From: Streptomyces albogriseolus
Lineage (GTDB): Bacteria; Actinomycetota; Actinomycetes; Streptomycetales; Streptomycetaceae
DNA length: 64,000 nucleotides
Assembly: GCA_014650475.1 (NCBI GenBank)
Contig: BMVA01000005.1
Span: 342,725-406,724 of the forward strand
Reading direction: 5' to 3'
Shown here piece by piece: positions 8,522-16,057 of the stretch (the first letter of the stretch is position 1; each line of letters begins with the position of its first letter). The notes below the pieces were generated by a model. The model ran no database searches and was not told the DNA's origin. It was given only the letters and a program-made list of their open reading frames with translations. The position numbers and the translations under genes are program-made.

Positions 8522-9211
8522 TCAGGTGACGTTCACGTCGCTGCACAGGAAGTACGTCTGGTCCGAGTGCGAGGCCTGCCAGATCGTGTAGACGACGTGG
8601 TGGCCGCTCAGGCCGGACGTGCGCACCGGGATCGCGTAGTTGCTGCCCGGGGCGTAGGAGCCGGTGCGGGTCAGCAACTGGAGGTCGTCCCAGCGCAGCC
8701 GCTGGGTCTTGGGGTCGAAGCCCTGCTTGGTGACATAGACGAGGAAGTAGTCCGCGCCATGGCGGGCCTGGTCGTACAGGTTGACGGTGAAGCTGCTCCC
8801 GACGTTCGTGGTCTTCCAGGCGCCGGGCGTGTCCATGGAGCGGTAGCGGCCGTTCTCGGTGTTGCCGCCGCTGCAGAGCGTGCCGTCGGGGACGACCGCG
8901 CGGAAGTTGCCGCCCGAGCCGTCACGGTAGAGGCCGTTCCAGTTCCACATGGCGTTGGTGTTGTCCTGCCAGGCCTGCCAGCACATCGGGTCCTGCTGGG
9001 CCATCGCCGGGTTCTGGAAGTCGCTCCCCCACCGCTGCCAGCAGCCGTAGTTGCGGGACGCGGGGTCCACCACCGAGCCGTGGGCGTGGGCCGTGCCGCT
9101 CCAGGGGACCAGACAGAGCAGCGCGGCGACGACCGTGCTCAGGACGAGCGCGAGCCGGGACCGGCTCCGCATCGGATCACGCGACAATAGAGCATGCGCA
9201 TGCCAACTCAT
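8522..9211 (-). CDS. Secreted lytic polysaccharide monooxygenase, AA10 family
   Basis: 229 residues from the ATG at 9211, which follows GGAAGAGGAAACC; an ATG at 9172 would give a more conventional signal peptide. The signal peptide ends TAHA with mature HGSVVDPASRNYGCW. The exposed N-terminal His is the first copper ligand of the histidine brace. The second His is in QARHGADYFLVYVTKQG, and the Tyr/Phe and Cys pattern (YGCWQRW, PMCWQAW) matches Streptomyces cellulose- or chitin-active AA10 enzymes. It is a single catalytic domain without a binding module. AA10 enzymes oxidatively cleave crystalline polysaccharide using copper and peroxide or oxygen. A perfect CebR operator 64 nt upstream of the start argues for control by cello-oligosaccharides, and so for cellulose as the substrate. 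Confidence 0.95.
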   Translation of the reverse strand: MSWHAHALLSRDPMRSRSRLALVLSTVVAALLCLVPWSGTAHAHGSVVDPASRNYGCWQRWGSDFQNPAMAQQDPMCWQAWQDNTNAMWNWNGLYRDGSGGNFRAVVPDGTLCSGGNTENGRYRSMDTPGAWKTTNVGSSFTVNLYDQARHGADYFLVYVTKQGFDPKTQRLRWDDLQLLTRTGSYAPGSNYAIPVRTSGLSGHHVVYTIWQASHSDQTYFLCSDVNVT

Positions 9212-9274
9212 GGTTTCCTCTTCCGCCGTGGGGGTCGTGGAGTGCGGGCGCGGGCAACTCACGCCCGCACCTGA

Positions 9275-9288
9275 TGGGAGCGCTCCCA
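9275..9288. promoter_or_regulatory. Perfect CebR box upstream of the LPMO gene
   Basis: The 14-bp palindrome TGGGAGCGCTCCCA is identical to the operator consensus of CebR, the LacI-family cellobiose/cellotriose-responsive repressor of Streptomyces. It sits 64-77 nt upstream of the LPMO start, a sensible place to block transcription. CebR itself is not in the window. Confidence 0.88.
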
Positions 9289-9395
9289 GGGCAATGTGCG
9301 CCCGGACGACGGAAGGGGCAACCCTTCGTTCTCGCCACTTCCGTCACCCGGTGGCGTGTTCGACACTTTCGACGACGGCACACGCGGGGCTCCCG

Positions 9396-10031
9396 TCAGA
9401 GCCGGTCGAGGTCCCCCGTCGTACGGCCGAGGCAGACGACCGAGTCGTCCATCGGCACGCCCGCGATCTCCTCGAAGCCCATCCGGTCGTAGAAGGCGCG
9501 GGCGGGCTTGTTGGCGACCGTCATCACCAGGTGCACGGCCGGGACCCCGCGTTCCGCCAGGGCCGCGAGCAGGGTGCGCATCAGCCGGCGCCCGTGGCCC
9601 CGCCCCTGCCACTCGGGCAGCAGGTCGATGTGGAGATGGGCGGGCCAGGCGGCCAGTTCCGGGACGACCATCCGCTCGGGGTGGTGCAGCAGCCAGGCGA
9701 TCGTCTCGTCCGGGGTGGCCGGCGGACCGGACGGCGCGGGATGGCGCCCGGCGACCAGCGGGAGCCACTCGGTGCGGAAGCGCTCGGCGAACCGGGCGGT
9801 GTCGGCGGCGCCCACGACATAGCCGACCGCGCTCCCCCGCCCGTCGTCCAGCACGAAGGCCAGCTCCGGCTCCAGATGGGCATAGGGGGCGGCGAAGGCG
9901 GCGGTGAAGACGGAGGGGTCGGCGTAGTGGGGGCGGCTGTCCTGGCCGTTGTGCGCGGTGCGGACGCAGATCTCGTCGAGGGCCTCGCGGTCCTCGGGGC
10001 GGTACGGACGGACGGCTGGAGACTCGGTCAT
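9396..10031 (-). CDS. GNAT acetyltransferase resembling the O-GlcNAcase C-terminal domain
   Basis: 211 residues from the ATG at 10031. The fold is a GNAT acetyltransferase. The N-terminus VRPYRPEDREALDEICVRTA, the segment PELAFVLDDGRGSAVGYVVG and the ending DSVVCLGR follow the pattern of the acetyltransferase-like domain at the C-terminus of human O-GlcNAcase and its stand-alone bacterial homologues. Unlike the human pseudo-enzyme, the acetyl-CoA pyrophosphate loop QGRGHGRRL is intact, so it is probably active. The substrate is unknown. A perfect CebR box lies 21-34 nt upstream of the start, so it should be expressed when cello-oligosaccharides are present. It is followed by the LPMO gene on the same strand, which has its own box. 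Confidence 0.85.
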   Translation of the reverse strand: MTESPAVRPYRPEDREALDEICVRTAHNGQDSRPHYADPSVFTAAFAAPYAHLEPELAFVLDDGRGSAVGYVVGAADTARFAERFRTEWLPLVAGRHPAPSGPPATPDETIAWLLHHPERMVVPELAAWPAHLHIDLLPEWQGRGHGRRLMRTLLAALAERGVPAVHLVMTVANKPARAFYDRMGFEEIAGVPMDDSVVCLGRTTGDLDRL

Positions 10032-10051
10032 GACCGGCATCCTGCACCGCA

Positions 10052-10065
10052 TGGGAGCGCTCCCA
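10052..10065. promoter_or_regulatory. Second perfect CebR box, upstream of the GNAT gene
   Basis: A second exact TGGGAGCGCTCCCA, 21-34 nt upstream of the GNAT start codon and 87 nt before the divergent YihY gene. It could control either or both. Two perfect copies within 800 bp are very unlikely by chance. Confidence 0.85.
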
Positions 10066-10151
10066 CAAGGGGGGGTGCGACCGGTTTCGCGCCCGGCCGT
10101 GTCACCCGCGCACCCGTGCGTGACGTGGCGGACCGGGGGCACCCGGTGGCC

Positions 10152-11234
10152 ATGAAGCTGCACATCCCGGGCCGGGACGACCGGTCGGCACATCAGAAAG
10201 CACCGGACGAGTCCGCATCCTCGCGGCGGGCCGGGCAGCCGGCTGAGGAGCCGGGCCCGAGCGACGCGGTGGAACATGCGGCGCCGGACAGTCCGGCCAA
10301 GCTGCCCAAGGGCGCGTGGAAGGCGGCACTGAAGGGCAGTGTGCGCGAGTTCAAGGACGACGAGCTCACCGACCGCGCCGCCGCCCTGACGTACTACGGG
10401 ATGCTGGCGCTGTTCCCGGCGCTGCTGGCCCTGGTGTCGATCCTCGGCCTCACCGGCAGGTCGACCACGGACAAGGTGCTGGAGAACGTCCAGGAGCTCA
10501 CCGCCCCCGGCGCGGCGCGGGACATCATCACGCAGGCGGTCCAGCAGCTGCAGGGCAACGCGGGCGTCGGGTCGCTGGTGGCGATCGTCGGTCTGCTGCT
10601 CGCCATCTGGTCGGCCTCCGGCTACGTGGCGGCGTTCATGCGCTCGGCGAACGCGGTGTACGACATGCCCGAGGGACGCCCGGTGTGGAAGGTGCTGCCG
10701 GTGCGGGTGGGCGTGACGGTGGCGCTGCTGCTGATGGCCGGGATCAGCGCGCTGATCGTGGTCTTCACCGGCGGGCTGGCCCGTCGGGCCGGTGATCTGC
10801 TGGGGCTGGGCGACACGGCCCTGACGGTCTGGTCGATCGCCAAGTGGCCGGTCTTGGTGCTGCTGGTGACGATCATGATCGCGCTGCTGTACTGGGCAGC
10901 CCCGAACGCCAAGGTGAAGGGGTTCCGCTGGATCACCCCGGGCAGCTTCCTGGCGCTGCTGATCTGGCTGGCCGCCTCCGCCGGATTCGCCCTCTACGTC
11001 GCCAACTTCGGCTCCTACAACAAGACGTACGGCACGATGGCCGGTGTCATCATCTTCCTGATCTGGCTGTGGATCACCAATCTGGCGATCCTGCTGGGGC
11101 TGGAGTTCGACGCGGAGATCGCCCGGCAGTGGGCCATCGCCGGCGGTCATCCGCCGGAGGAGGAGCCGTACACGCAGCCGCGTGACACCCGCGCCTGGGA
11201 CGAGCAGGACCGGCAGAAGATGGACGGCGCCTGA
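10152..11234 (+). CDS. YihY/BrkB family inner-membrane protein
   Basis: 360 residues from the ATG at 10152; a GTG two codons upstream is possible and neither has a strong ribosome binding site. After a hydrophilic, charged N-terminal 55 residues comes the family core: ELTDRAAALTYYGMLALFPA. Six hydrophobic segments follow, including the conserved YWAAPNAKVKGFRWITPGSF and SYNKTYGTMAGVIIFLIWLW. This is the YihY/virulence factor BrkB family (once mis-annotated as RNase BN), a six-helix membrane protein of uncertain transport role. The tail is acidic and cytoplasmic. The gene shares an intergenic region with the CebR-boxed GNAT gene, so cello-oligosaccharide control is possible but unproven. Confidence 0.9.
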   Translation: MKLHIPGRDDRSAHQKAPDESASSRRAGQPAEEPGPSDAVEHAAPDSPAKLPKGAWKAALKGSVREFKDDELTDRAAALTYYGMLALFPALLALVSILGLTGRSTTDKVLENVQELTAPGAARDIITQAVQQLQGNAGVGSLVAIVGLLLAIWSASGYVAAFMRSANAVYDMPEGRPVWKVLPVRVGVTVALLLMAGISALIVVFTGGLARRAGDLLGLGDTALTVWSIAKWPVLVLLVTIMIALLYWAAPNAKVKGFRWITPGSFLALLIWLAASAGFALYVANFGSYNKTYGTMAGVIIFLIWLWITNLAILLGLEFDAEIARQWAIAGGHPPEEEPYTQPRDTRAWDEQDRQKMDGA

Positions 11235-11250
11235 CCCCGCGAGGTCAGGC
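11229..11250. terminator. Bidirectional hairpin between convergent genes
   Basis: GCCTGACC pairs with GGTCAGGC around a 6-nt loop. It overlaps the YihY stop codon and lies before the convergent flavodoxin gene end at 11266. It could serve as a weak shared terminator. Confidence 0.4.
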
Positions 11251-11265
11251 GGGGCCCGGCGGGCG

Positions 11266-11724
11266 TCAGCCCGCCAGCCCCGCCGCGATCGTGGCGCCCA
11301 GCTCCCAGCAGCGCTCCAGGGCGGCCTTGTCGGGCTCGCCCGTGACGGTCACCGCCTCGGCGGCGCGGCGCCAGCCGAGTCCGGTGGTGACCGACTCGAT
11401 CCCGCGCACGGCGCCGGTGACGTCGTTGCCGCCGTGCACGTAGTAGCCGAAGGGGCGGCCCCTCGTCGTGTCCAGGCAGGGGTAGTAGACCTGGTCGAAG
11501 AAGTGCTTGAGGGCGCCCGACATGTAGCCGAGGTTGGCGGGGGTGCCGAGCAGAAAGCCGTCGGCGCCCAGGACGTCGGCGGCGGTCGCGGACAGCGCGG
11601 CGCGGCGCACCACCCGGACGCCCTCGATCTCGGGGGCGGTGGCGCCGGAGACGACGGCTTCGAACATCGCCTGGCAGTTGGGCGAGGGCGTGTGGTGGAC
11701 GATCAGCAGGGTCGGCACATCCAC
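11266..11724 (-). CDS. Flavodoxin family protein / NAD(P)H-dependent FMN reductase-like
   Basis: 152 residues, GTG start at 11724. The N-terminal strand and phosphate loop TLLIVHHTPSPNCQAMFEAV corresponds to the FMN-phosphate binding loop of flavodoxins. GADGFLLGTPANLGYMSGAL and KHFFDQVYYP match the second FMN loop of the WrbA/flavodoxin_5-like group. No transmembrane segment or iron-sulfur motif is seen. Its partner and electron donor are not apparent. It is convergent with YihY and divergent from the methyltransferase. The family is clear; the reaction is not. Confidence 0.85.
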   Translation of the reverse strand: MDVPTLLIVHHTPSPNCQAMFEAVVSGATAPEIEGVRVVRRAALSATAADVLGADGFLLGTPANLGYMSGALKHFFDQVYYPCLDTTRGRPFGYYVHGGNDVTGAVRGIESVTTGLGWRRAAEAVTVTGEPDKAALERCWELGATIAAGLAG

Positions 11725-11839
11725 GACCCTGCCGTGCCGGGCGCCGCGTCCGCAAGCCGGGCCCCGGCGAGGTGCCGTTGTGGCGGCGGGGCCCGAGTGG
11801 CACGATGCCCGGCATCGGCAACGGGAAGCGGGGTGCGGC

Positions 11840-12481
11840 GTGGGCGGCGAGGAACACGGGTCACCGGCGGCGGTGGTGTTCGACGCGCTGGGCAGCGACT
11901 ACGAGAAGGCGTTCGCGTCCTCCGCGGCCCACCGGGCGTCGCTGGCCTGGCTGCTCGAACGGCTCTCCCCCGGCAGCACCGTGCTGGACGTGGGCAGCGG
12001 CACCGGACGGCCCACCGCCGCCACGCTGGCCGCCGCCGGCCACACGGTGCTGGGCGTCGACGTGTCCCCCGTGATGGTGGAGATCGCCTCCCGGCAGGTG
12101 CCCGAGGCGGAGTTCCGCTGCGTCGACATCTGGCAGCTCCCGCTCCCTGAGGGCTCGTACGACGCGGTCTGCGTGTACTTCTCGCTGCTGCAGATGACCC
12201 GGGCCGAGCAGAAGGAGCTGGTGCGCCGGCTGACGGCCGCGCTCAGGCCGGGCGGTCTGCTGGTGCTGGCCACGGTGCCGCTGGACGTGGAGGAGTTCGA
12301 CGGGACGTTCATGGGGCAGCCGGTGCGGGTCACCAGCTTCGCGGCGCAGGACGTCATCGCCCTGGTGCGGGAGGCGGGGCTGACGGTGGAGTGGGAGGAG
12401 AGCACGATGTTCACCCCGAGCCACCCGGAGGCCCGCCCGGAGCCGCATCTGTTCCTGCACTGCCGGCGCGGGGGCGCCTGA
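11840..12481 (+). CDS. Class I SAM-dependent methyltransferase
   Basis: 213 residues from the GTG at 11840; upstream in-frame sequence overlaps the flavodoxin gene antisense and is not convincing. Motif I, VLDVGSGTGRPTAATLAAAG, the acidic residue of motif II (VLGVDVSPVMVEIA) and the post-motif strand LRPGGLLVLATVPLDVEEF define a Rossmann-type methyltransferase of the Methyltransf_11/25 group. The acceptor substrate cannot be deduced. The N-terminal segment SDYEKAFASSAAHRASLAWL is a typical lid of small-molecule methyltransferases. It is probably monocistronic, since the next gene is convergent. Confidence 0.85.
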   Translation: MGGEEHGSPAAVVFDALGSDYEKAFASSAAHRASLAWLLERLSPGSTVLDVGSGTGRPTAATLAAAGHTVLGVDVSPVMVEIASRQVPEAEFRCVDIWQLPLPEGSYDAVCVYFSLLQMTRAEQKELVRRLTAALRPGGLLVLATVPLDVEEFDGTFMGQPVRVTSFAAQDVIALVREAGLTVEWEESTMFTPSHPEARPEPHLFLHCRRGGA

Positions 12482-12500
12482 CGCCCGGACGCCCGGGCCG

Positions 12501-12851
12501 TCATGACACGGGCCGGGTCTCCCCCTGGGTGGCCTGGAGGTCGGCGAGGAGTTCGGCCTGGCCGCTGAGGACGCCGGACAGAATGGTGCGCGCGACCCGC
12601 AGCAGCTCCGCCACATGGGGGTCGGTCAGCGAGTAGTAGACGGTCGAGCCCTCCTTGCGGCCGACGACCAGATTCGCCCGGCGCAGCACCGCCAGCTGCT
12701 GGGAGAGGTGCGCGGGCTCGATGCCCACGTGCGGGAGCATCTCCCCCACCGAGTGCTCGCGTTCGCTGAGCAGCTCCAGCACCCGGATCCGGGCGGGATG
12801 GCCCAGCGTCTTGAAGAACTCGGCCTTCAGCTGGTACAGCGGCGTGGTCAT
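12501..12851 (-). CDS. ArsR-family winged-helix repressor
   Basis: 116 residues; ATG after AAAGGGGACGGCACG. The ArsR fold is obvious: KAEFFKTLGHPARIRVLELL, recognition helix region IEPAHLSQQLAVLRRANLVV and wing GRKEGSTVYYSLTD. There is not one cysteine in the protein, so the classical arsenic (ELCVC) site is absent. Histidines and acids in the last helix may bind another ligand, or none. ArsR proteins of this type are often found next to SulP transporters in actinobacteria, and a SulP gene lies upstream on the same strand, so it is a plausible regulator of that unit. It lies 139 nt after the HATPase gene and may have its own promoter. Confidence 0.9.
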   Translation of the reverse strand: MTTPLYQLKAEFFKTLGHPARIRVLELLSEREHSVGEMLPHVGIEPAHLSQQLAVLRRANLVVGRKEGSTVYYSLTDPHVAELLRVARTILSGVLSGQAELLADLQATQGETRPVS

Positions 12852-12990
12852 CGTGCCGTCCCCTTTCCGGCGCGGCAGCAGTACGGCCCGTTCACCCGGT
12901 CCTCGGTTCCTCGCCTCGTCCGTGCGTAGCCATCGGCCTCGACGGTTTCCGACATTAGCAACTCGTCAGGTGCCCTCCCCGCCCCGGCCG

Positions 12991-13431
12991 TCATGGGCCG
13001 GTCCGCAGCGGGAGCGTGACCCAGACGCTCTTCCCCGGGCCGTCGGCGTCGCCGCGGACGACCGCGGTGCCGCCCAGGGCGTGGGTGAGCTCCAGGACCG
13101 TGGCCAGTCCGCCGGGGCCGGCCGCGTGCGGTCCGGTGAGGGCGGGGCGGTGGGGGTGGCGGTCGTGCACGGCGAGCACCAGGCAGTCGGGGCCGGCCGC
13201 GTAGAGCACCGTGGTCTGCGGCGACAGGGCGGCCGCGTGCCGGACGCTGTTGGCGACCAGTTCGCCGAGGATCAGCAGGGCCGGTCCGACCGCCGGGTGG
13301 TGCGCGTCGATCCCCCACTCCGCCAGGGCGCGCTCGGCGGTCTCGCGGGCGACGCGCACGGCGCCGGGCCCGGTGGGCACGGTGAGCACATGGCGGTGCG
13401 GCAGCGCGGCCGGCGCGCTCGCGGGCCTCAT
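12991..13431 (-). CDS. ATP-binding (HATPase_c) anti-sigma-like regulatory protein
   Basis: 146 residues. The GHKL ATPase core is visible: PALLILGELVANSVRHAAAL (N box with Glu and Asn) and DGPGKSVWVTLPL, with HAAGPGGLATVLELTHALGG resembling the G2 box. This is the RsbW/SpoIIAB-like serine kinase family very abundant in Streptomyces. Its ATG overlaps the stop codon of the SulP gene (ATGA), so the two are translationally coupled. The transporter carries a STAS domain, the same fold as anti-anti-sigma factors that are the natural partners of such kinases. It could therefore regulate the transporter rather than a sigma factor; that is inference. Confidence 0.87.
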   Translation of the reverse strand: MRPASAPAALPHRHVLTVPTGPGAVRVARETAERALAEWGIDAHHPAVGPALLILGELVANSVRHAAALSPQTTVLYAAGPDCLVLAVHDRHPHRPALTGPHAAGPGGLATVLELTHALGGTAVVRGDADGPGKSVWVTLPLRTGP

Positions 13432-15158
13432 GGCGCGTCACCGCTGGGGACGGGCGCCGCGGCCGGGGACCCGCCCGTGCGCAGCACCCCGTCGCGCTCC
13501 AGGTGGGCGCGGGCCGCCTCGATCGCCTCGGGGGTGGTGGCGCACTCCCGGCCCTCGTGGCGCAGCAGGTCGAGAACGCCGACGGAGTCGAGGGCGCGGC
13601 GGTGGCCGGGGCGGACGCCGGAGACCATGACGACGATGCCGCGCCGCCGCAGCTTGGTCACCGCGTCCTTGAGGACCAGCGCCCCGGTGGCGTCGACGAC
13701 GCTGACGTGGGACATCCGCAGGATGACCACGCGGACCTCGGCCAGCTCGGTGAGTTCCAGCAGGAAGCGGTGGGCGGCGGCGAAGAACAGCGGGCCGTCG
13801 ATGCGGTAGGCGACGATGTGCTGTGCGAGCAGCTCGTGCTCCTCGTCGGTGTGGTCGCCGCGGTCGAGCGGCAGCGGGGCGAGCCGGGCCTGCCGGGCGA
13901 CCGCGCCCAGGGCGAGCACGCCGGCGACGACCAGGCCGATGATCACCGCCTGGACGAGGTCGAGGACGAGCGTGGCGACGGCGGTGAGGACGAGGATCAC
14001 CGCGTCGGACCGGGTGGCACGGGTCATCGCCCGCAGCGAGCCGACCTCGACCATGCGCACCGCGGTCGCCAGCAGCACCCCGGCGAGGGCCGCCAGCGGG
14101 ATCCGCGACACGAGCGGGGCGGCGGCGAAGACGATCACGGCGAGCACGGCGGCGTGGGTGAGGGCGGCCAGCCGCGAGGTGGCGCCGGTACGGACGTTGA
14201 CGGCGGTGCGGGCGATCGCGCCGGTGGCGGGGACGCCGCCGAACAGCGGGGCGGCGATGTTGGCGAGGCCCTGCCCGAACAGCTCCCGGTCGGGGTCGTG
14301 CCGCTGTCCGACCGTCATGCCGTCGGCGACGGAGGCGGACAGCAGCGACTCCAGCGCGGCGAGCGCCGCGACCGCGAGGGCGGGGGCGAGCAGACCGCCC
14401 AGCGCGCCGGCGTCCAGGAACGACAGGGAGGGCGCGGGCAGCCCGGCCGGCAGGTCGCCGATGGGCCGTACGCCGTCGAGTCCCGCCGTCTCGACGACGA
14501 CCGTGGCCGCGATCACCGCGAGGACGGAGAAGGGGACGGTCGGCTTCCAGCGCGCGCCGGCCAGCATCACGGCCGCGACGCCGGCGGCCAGCGCAGGGGC
14601 GGCCCAGTGCGGGTCGCGGGCGAAGTCCCGCGCCGCGTGCCACACGACCTCCAGGACGCGCTCGCCGTCCGGCTGGGCCACGCCGAGGGCGCCGGGTATC
14701 TGCTGGAGCCCGATCACGCAGGCGATGCCGAGGGTGAAGCCCTCCACGACGGGCGCGGGCACGTAGCGCATGCTGCCGCCGGCCCGCAGCAGGGCCAGGG
14801 CGACGAGGATGACCCCCGCCATCAGTCCGACGGTGAGGACGCCGCCGGGTCCGTGGTCGGCGACGATCGGCACCAGGACCACGGTCATCGCTCCGGTGGG
14901 ACCGGAGACCTGGAGGTTGGAGCCGCCGAACACGGCCGCGAGGGCGCCGGCGATCACGGCGGTGGCCAGTCCGGCTTCCGCGCCGAGTCCGGAGGAGACG
15001 CCGAAGCCGAGGGCGAGCGGCAGCGCGACGACCGCGACGGTCAGTCCGGCCAGCAGGTCCCGGCGGGGATGGCGGCGGGCGGACGCGAGGTCGGCGCGGG
15101 TGGGGAGCAGCGAGGTGATCCGGGACCGGAACCCGGCGGGTGAAAGCGGTACGGACAC
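13428..15158 (-). CDS. SulP/SLC26 anion transporter with C-terminal STAS domain
   Basis: 576 residues from the GTG at 15158 (GAGGGGCC precedes closely). About 12 membrane segments lie between residues 35 and 425. They include the SulP signature region FGVSSGLGAEAGLATAVIAG and NLQVSGPTGAMTVVLVPIVA. The cytoplasmic STAS domain follows (about 450-560: AQHIVAYRIDGPLFFAAAHR, VVILRMSHVSVVDATGALVL). The family exchanges sulfate, bicarbonate or other anions. Many actinobacterial versions are fused to carbonic anhydrase; this one is not. Its stop overlaps the start of a HATPase gene, and an ArsR gene follows. An imperfect TTGC...GCAA palindrome about 50 nt upstream may be the operator. Confidence 0.92.
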   Translation of the reverse strand: MSVPLSPAGFRSRITSLLPTRADLASARRHPRRDLLAGLTVAVVALPLALGFGVSSGLGAEAGLATAVIAGALAAVFGGSNLQVSGPTGAMTVVLVPIVADHGPGGVLTVGLMAGVILVALALLRAGGSMRYVPAPVVEGFTLGIACVIGLQQIPGALGVAQPDGERVLEVVWHAARDFARDPHWAAPALAAGVAAVMLAGARWKPTVPFSVLAVIAATVVVETAGLDGVRPIGDLPAGLPAPSLSFLDAGALGGLLAPALAVAALAALESLLSASVADGMTVGQRHDPDRELFGQGLANIAAPLFGGVPATGAIARTAVNVRTGATSRLAALTHAAVLAVIVFAAAPLVSRIPLAALAGVLLATAVRMVEVGSLRAMTRATRSDAVILVLTAVATLVLDLVQAVIIGLVVAGVLALGAVARQARLAPLPLDRGDHTDEEHELLAQHIVAYRIDGPLFFAAAHRFLLELTELAEVRVVILRMSHVSVVDATGALVLKDAVTKLRRRGIVVMVSGVRPGHRRALDSVGVLDLLRHEGRECATTPEAIEAARAHLERDGVLRTGGSPAAAPVPSGDAP

Positions 15159-15208
15159 GGCCCCTCTGCTTCGTTCACGACGACATGATGAGACCAGCAT
15201 GTAGTGAC

Positions 15209-15224
15209 TTGCGAAAATTTGCAA
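15209..15224. promoter_or_regulatory. Candidate ArsR-type operator upstream of the SulP gene
   Basis: TTGCGAAAATTTGCAA, an imperfect palindrome (12 of 16 positions symmetric), lies in an unusually AT-rich patch 51-66 nt upstream of the SulP start. Its position and symmetry fit a winged-helix repressor such as the ArsR protein of the same locus. Confidence 0.35.
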
Positions 15225-15275
15225 TTCAGCAGATCACAAAGTCGGCGTCGGGGACGGGTGCGGTGAGCGTGGGGA

Positions 15276-15872
15276 TCAGCCGGTCATCCGCCTGCGCCAC
15301 GACGGCTCGACCTGGCGCCACTCGGCCTCCCAGAGGTCCAGGCGGCGCAGCCGCAGCCGGGCCCGGGCGATCCATCCGCAGAGCAGCACCATGCCCCCCG
15401 TGACGAAGAACACCGTGATGCCGGACATGACGATCTGGAAGTGCGCCTCGGCGCCCTCGGGCGGCGCGGACACGAGGCGGCCGTCCCCGTCGGTGTGGAC
15501 GGTGACCTGGTCGCCCTTCTCGCTGTCCGCGGGGACCTCGGCGCGTCCGGTGTGGCGGCTGCCGTCGGAAGCGGTCCAGCGCACCTCGGCCCAGACGCCG
15601 CCGTCGCCGTTCTCGGACACGGGCGCGGGGGCCGCGTCGCGCGCGTTCTCGACCAGCACGGCCGGGACCGTGCTGGTGCGTGCGCGGCGGTCGTCGAGCG
15701 ACGCGCCGACCGCGCCGGCCGCCGCCAGCCCCGCGAACCCCGAGAGGACCAGGGCGAGGACGGCCGTGGCGATCAGCAGCCAGGCCTCGGCGACGTCGCT
15801 GCGGCGGCACAGCGGATTGTCCCGCCATCGCCACCAGGGCACCGTGTGCCTCGCACCATGCGTCGTCGCCAT
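15276..15872 (-). CDS. Rv1733c-family membrane protein
   Basis: 198 residues; the ATG follows GAGGAGGTGACCTCCC. It has two transmembrane helices (about residues 30-55 and 148-170) flanking an extracytoplasmic beta-rich region. The N-terminal part WWRWRDNPLCRRSDVAEAWL is the signature of the Rv1733c family. Rv1733c of M. tuberculosis belongs to the DosR hypoxia/dormancy regulon, and Streptomyces carries many paralogues near stress genes. The biochemical function is unknown. A 12-bp palindrome, CGGACCGGTCCG, lies 95 nt upstream. The gene is on the same strand as the SulP gene but separated from it by about 118 nt. Confidence 0.88.
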   Translation of the reverse strand: MATTHGARHTVPWWRWRDNPLCRRSDVAEAWLLIATAVLALVLSGFAGLAAAGAVGASLDDRRARTSTVPAVLVENARDAAPAPVSENGDGGVWAEVRWTASDGSRHTGRAEVPADSEKGDQVTVHTDGDGRLVSAPPEGAEAHFQIVMSGITVFFVTGGMVLLCGWIARARLRLRRLDLWEAEWRQVEPSWRRRMTG

Positions 15873-15966
15873 GGGAGGTCACCTCCTCGCGCGGGTGCCG
15901 ACCGCGCCACCACCTCCAGGGTGACCCGTTCTCCCCCGGCCCGCACGGGCGGAACGGCCCTTTTCG

Positions 15967-15978
15967 CGGACCGGTCCG
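15967..15978. promoter_or_regulatory. 12-bp palindrome upstream of the Rv1733c-like gene
   Basis: CGGACCGGTCCG is a perfect palindrome with GGAC/GTCC half-sites, about 95 nt before the Rv1733c-like start. It resembles in a general way the half-sites used by DevR/DosR-type regulators; the spacing differs from the mycobacterial box. Confidence 0.3.
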
Positions 15979-16021
15979 GCCATTGCTACCCGGGCCGGTG
16001 CTTCCCGGGCCGGTGCGGCGG

Positions 16022-16043
16022 GGCGGGACGGCCGGGTCCCGCC
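16022..16043 (-). terminator. Hairpin after the alcohol dehydrogenase gene
   Basis: GGCGGGAC pairs with GTCCCGCC around a 6-nt loop, starting 15 nt past the dehydrogenase stop codon. No U tract. Confidence 0.45.
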
Positions 16044-16057
16044 GCCCCGCCCCGCGG

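Noticed and set aside
3853-8529. A plus-strand ORF of about 1558 codons
   Set aside because: It runs through the SpoIIE gene in a wrong frame and antisense to the DUF1996 gene; it is low-complexity Ala/Gly/Arg/Val with no domain. Long shadow ORFs are normal in DNA this GC-rich.
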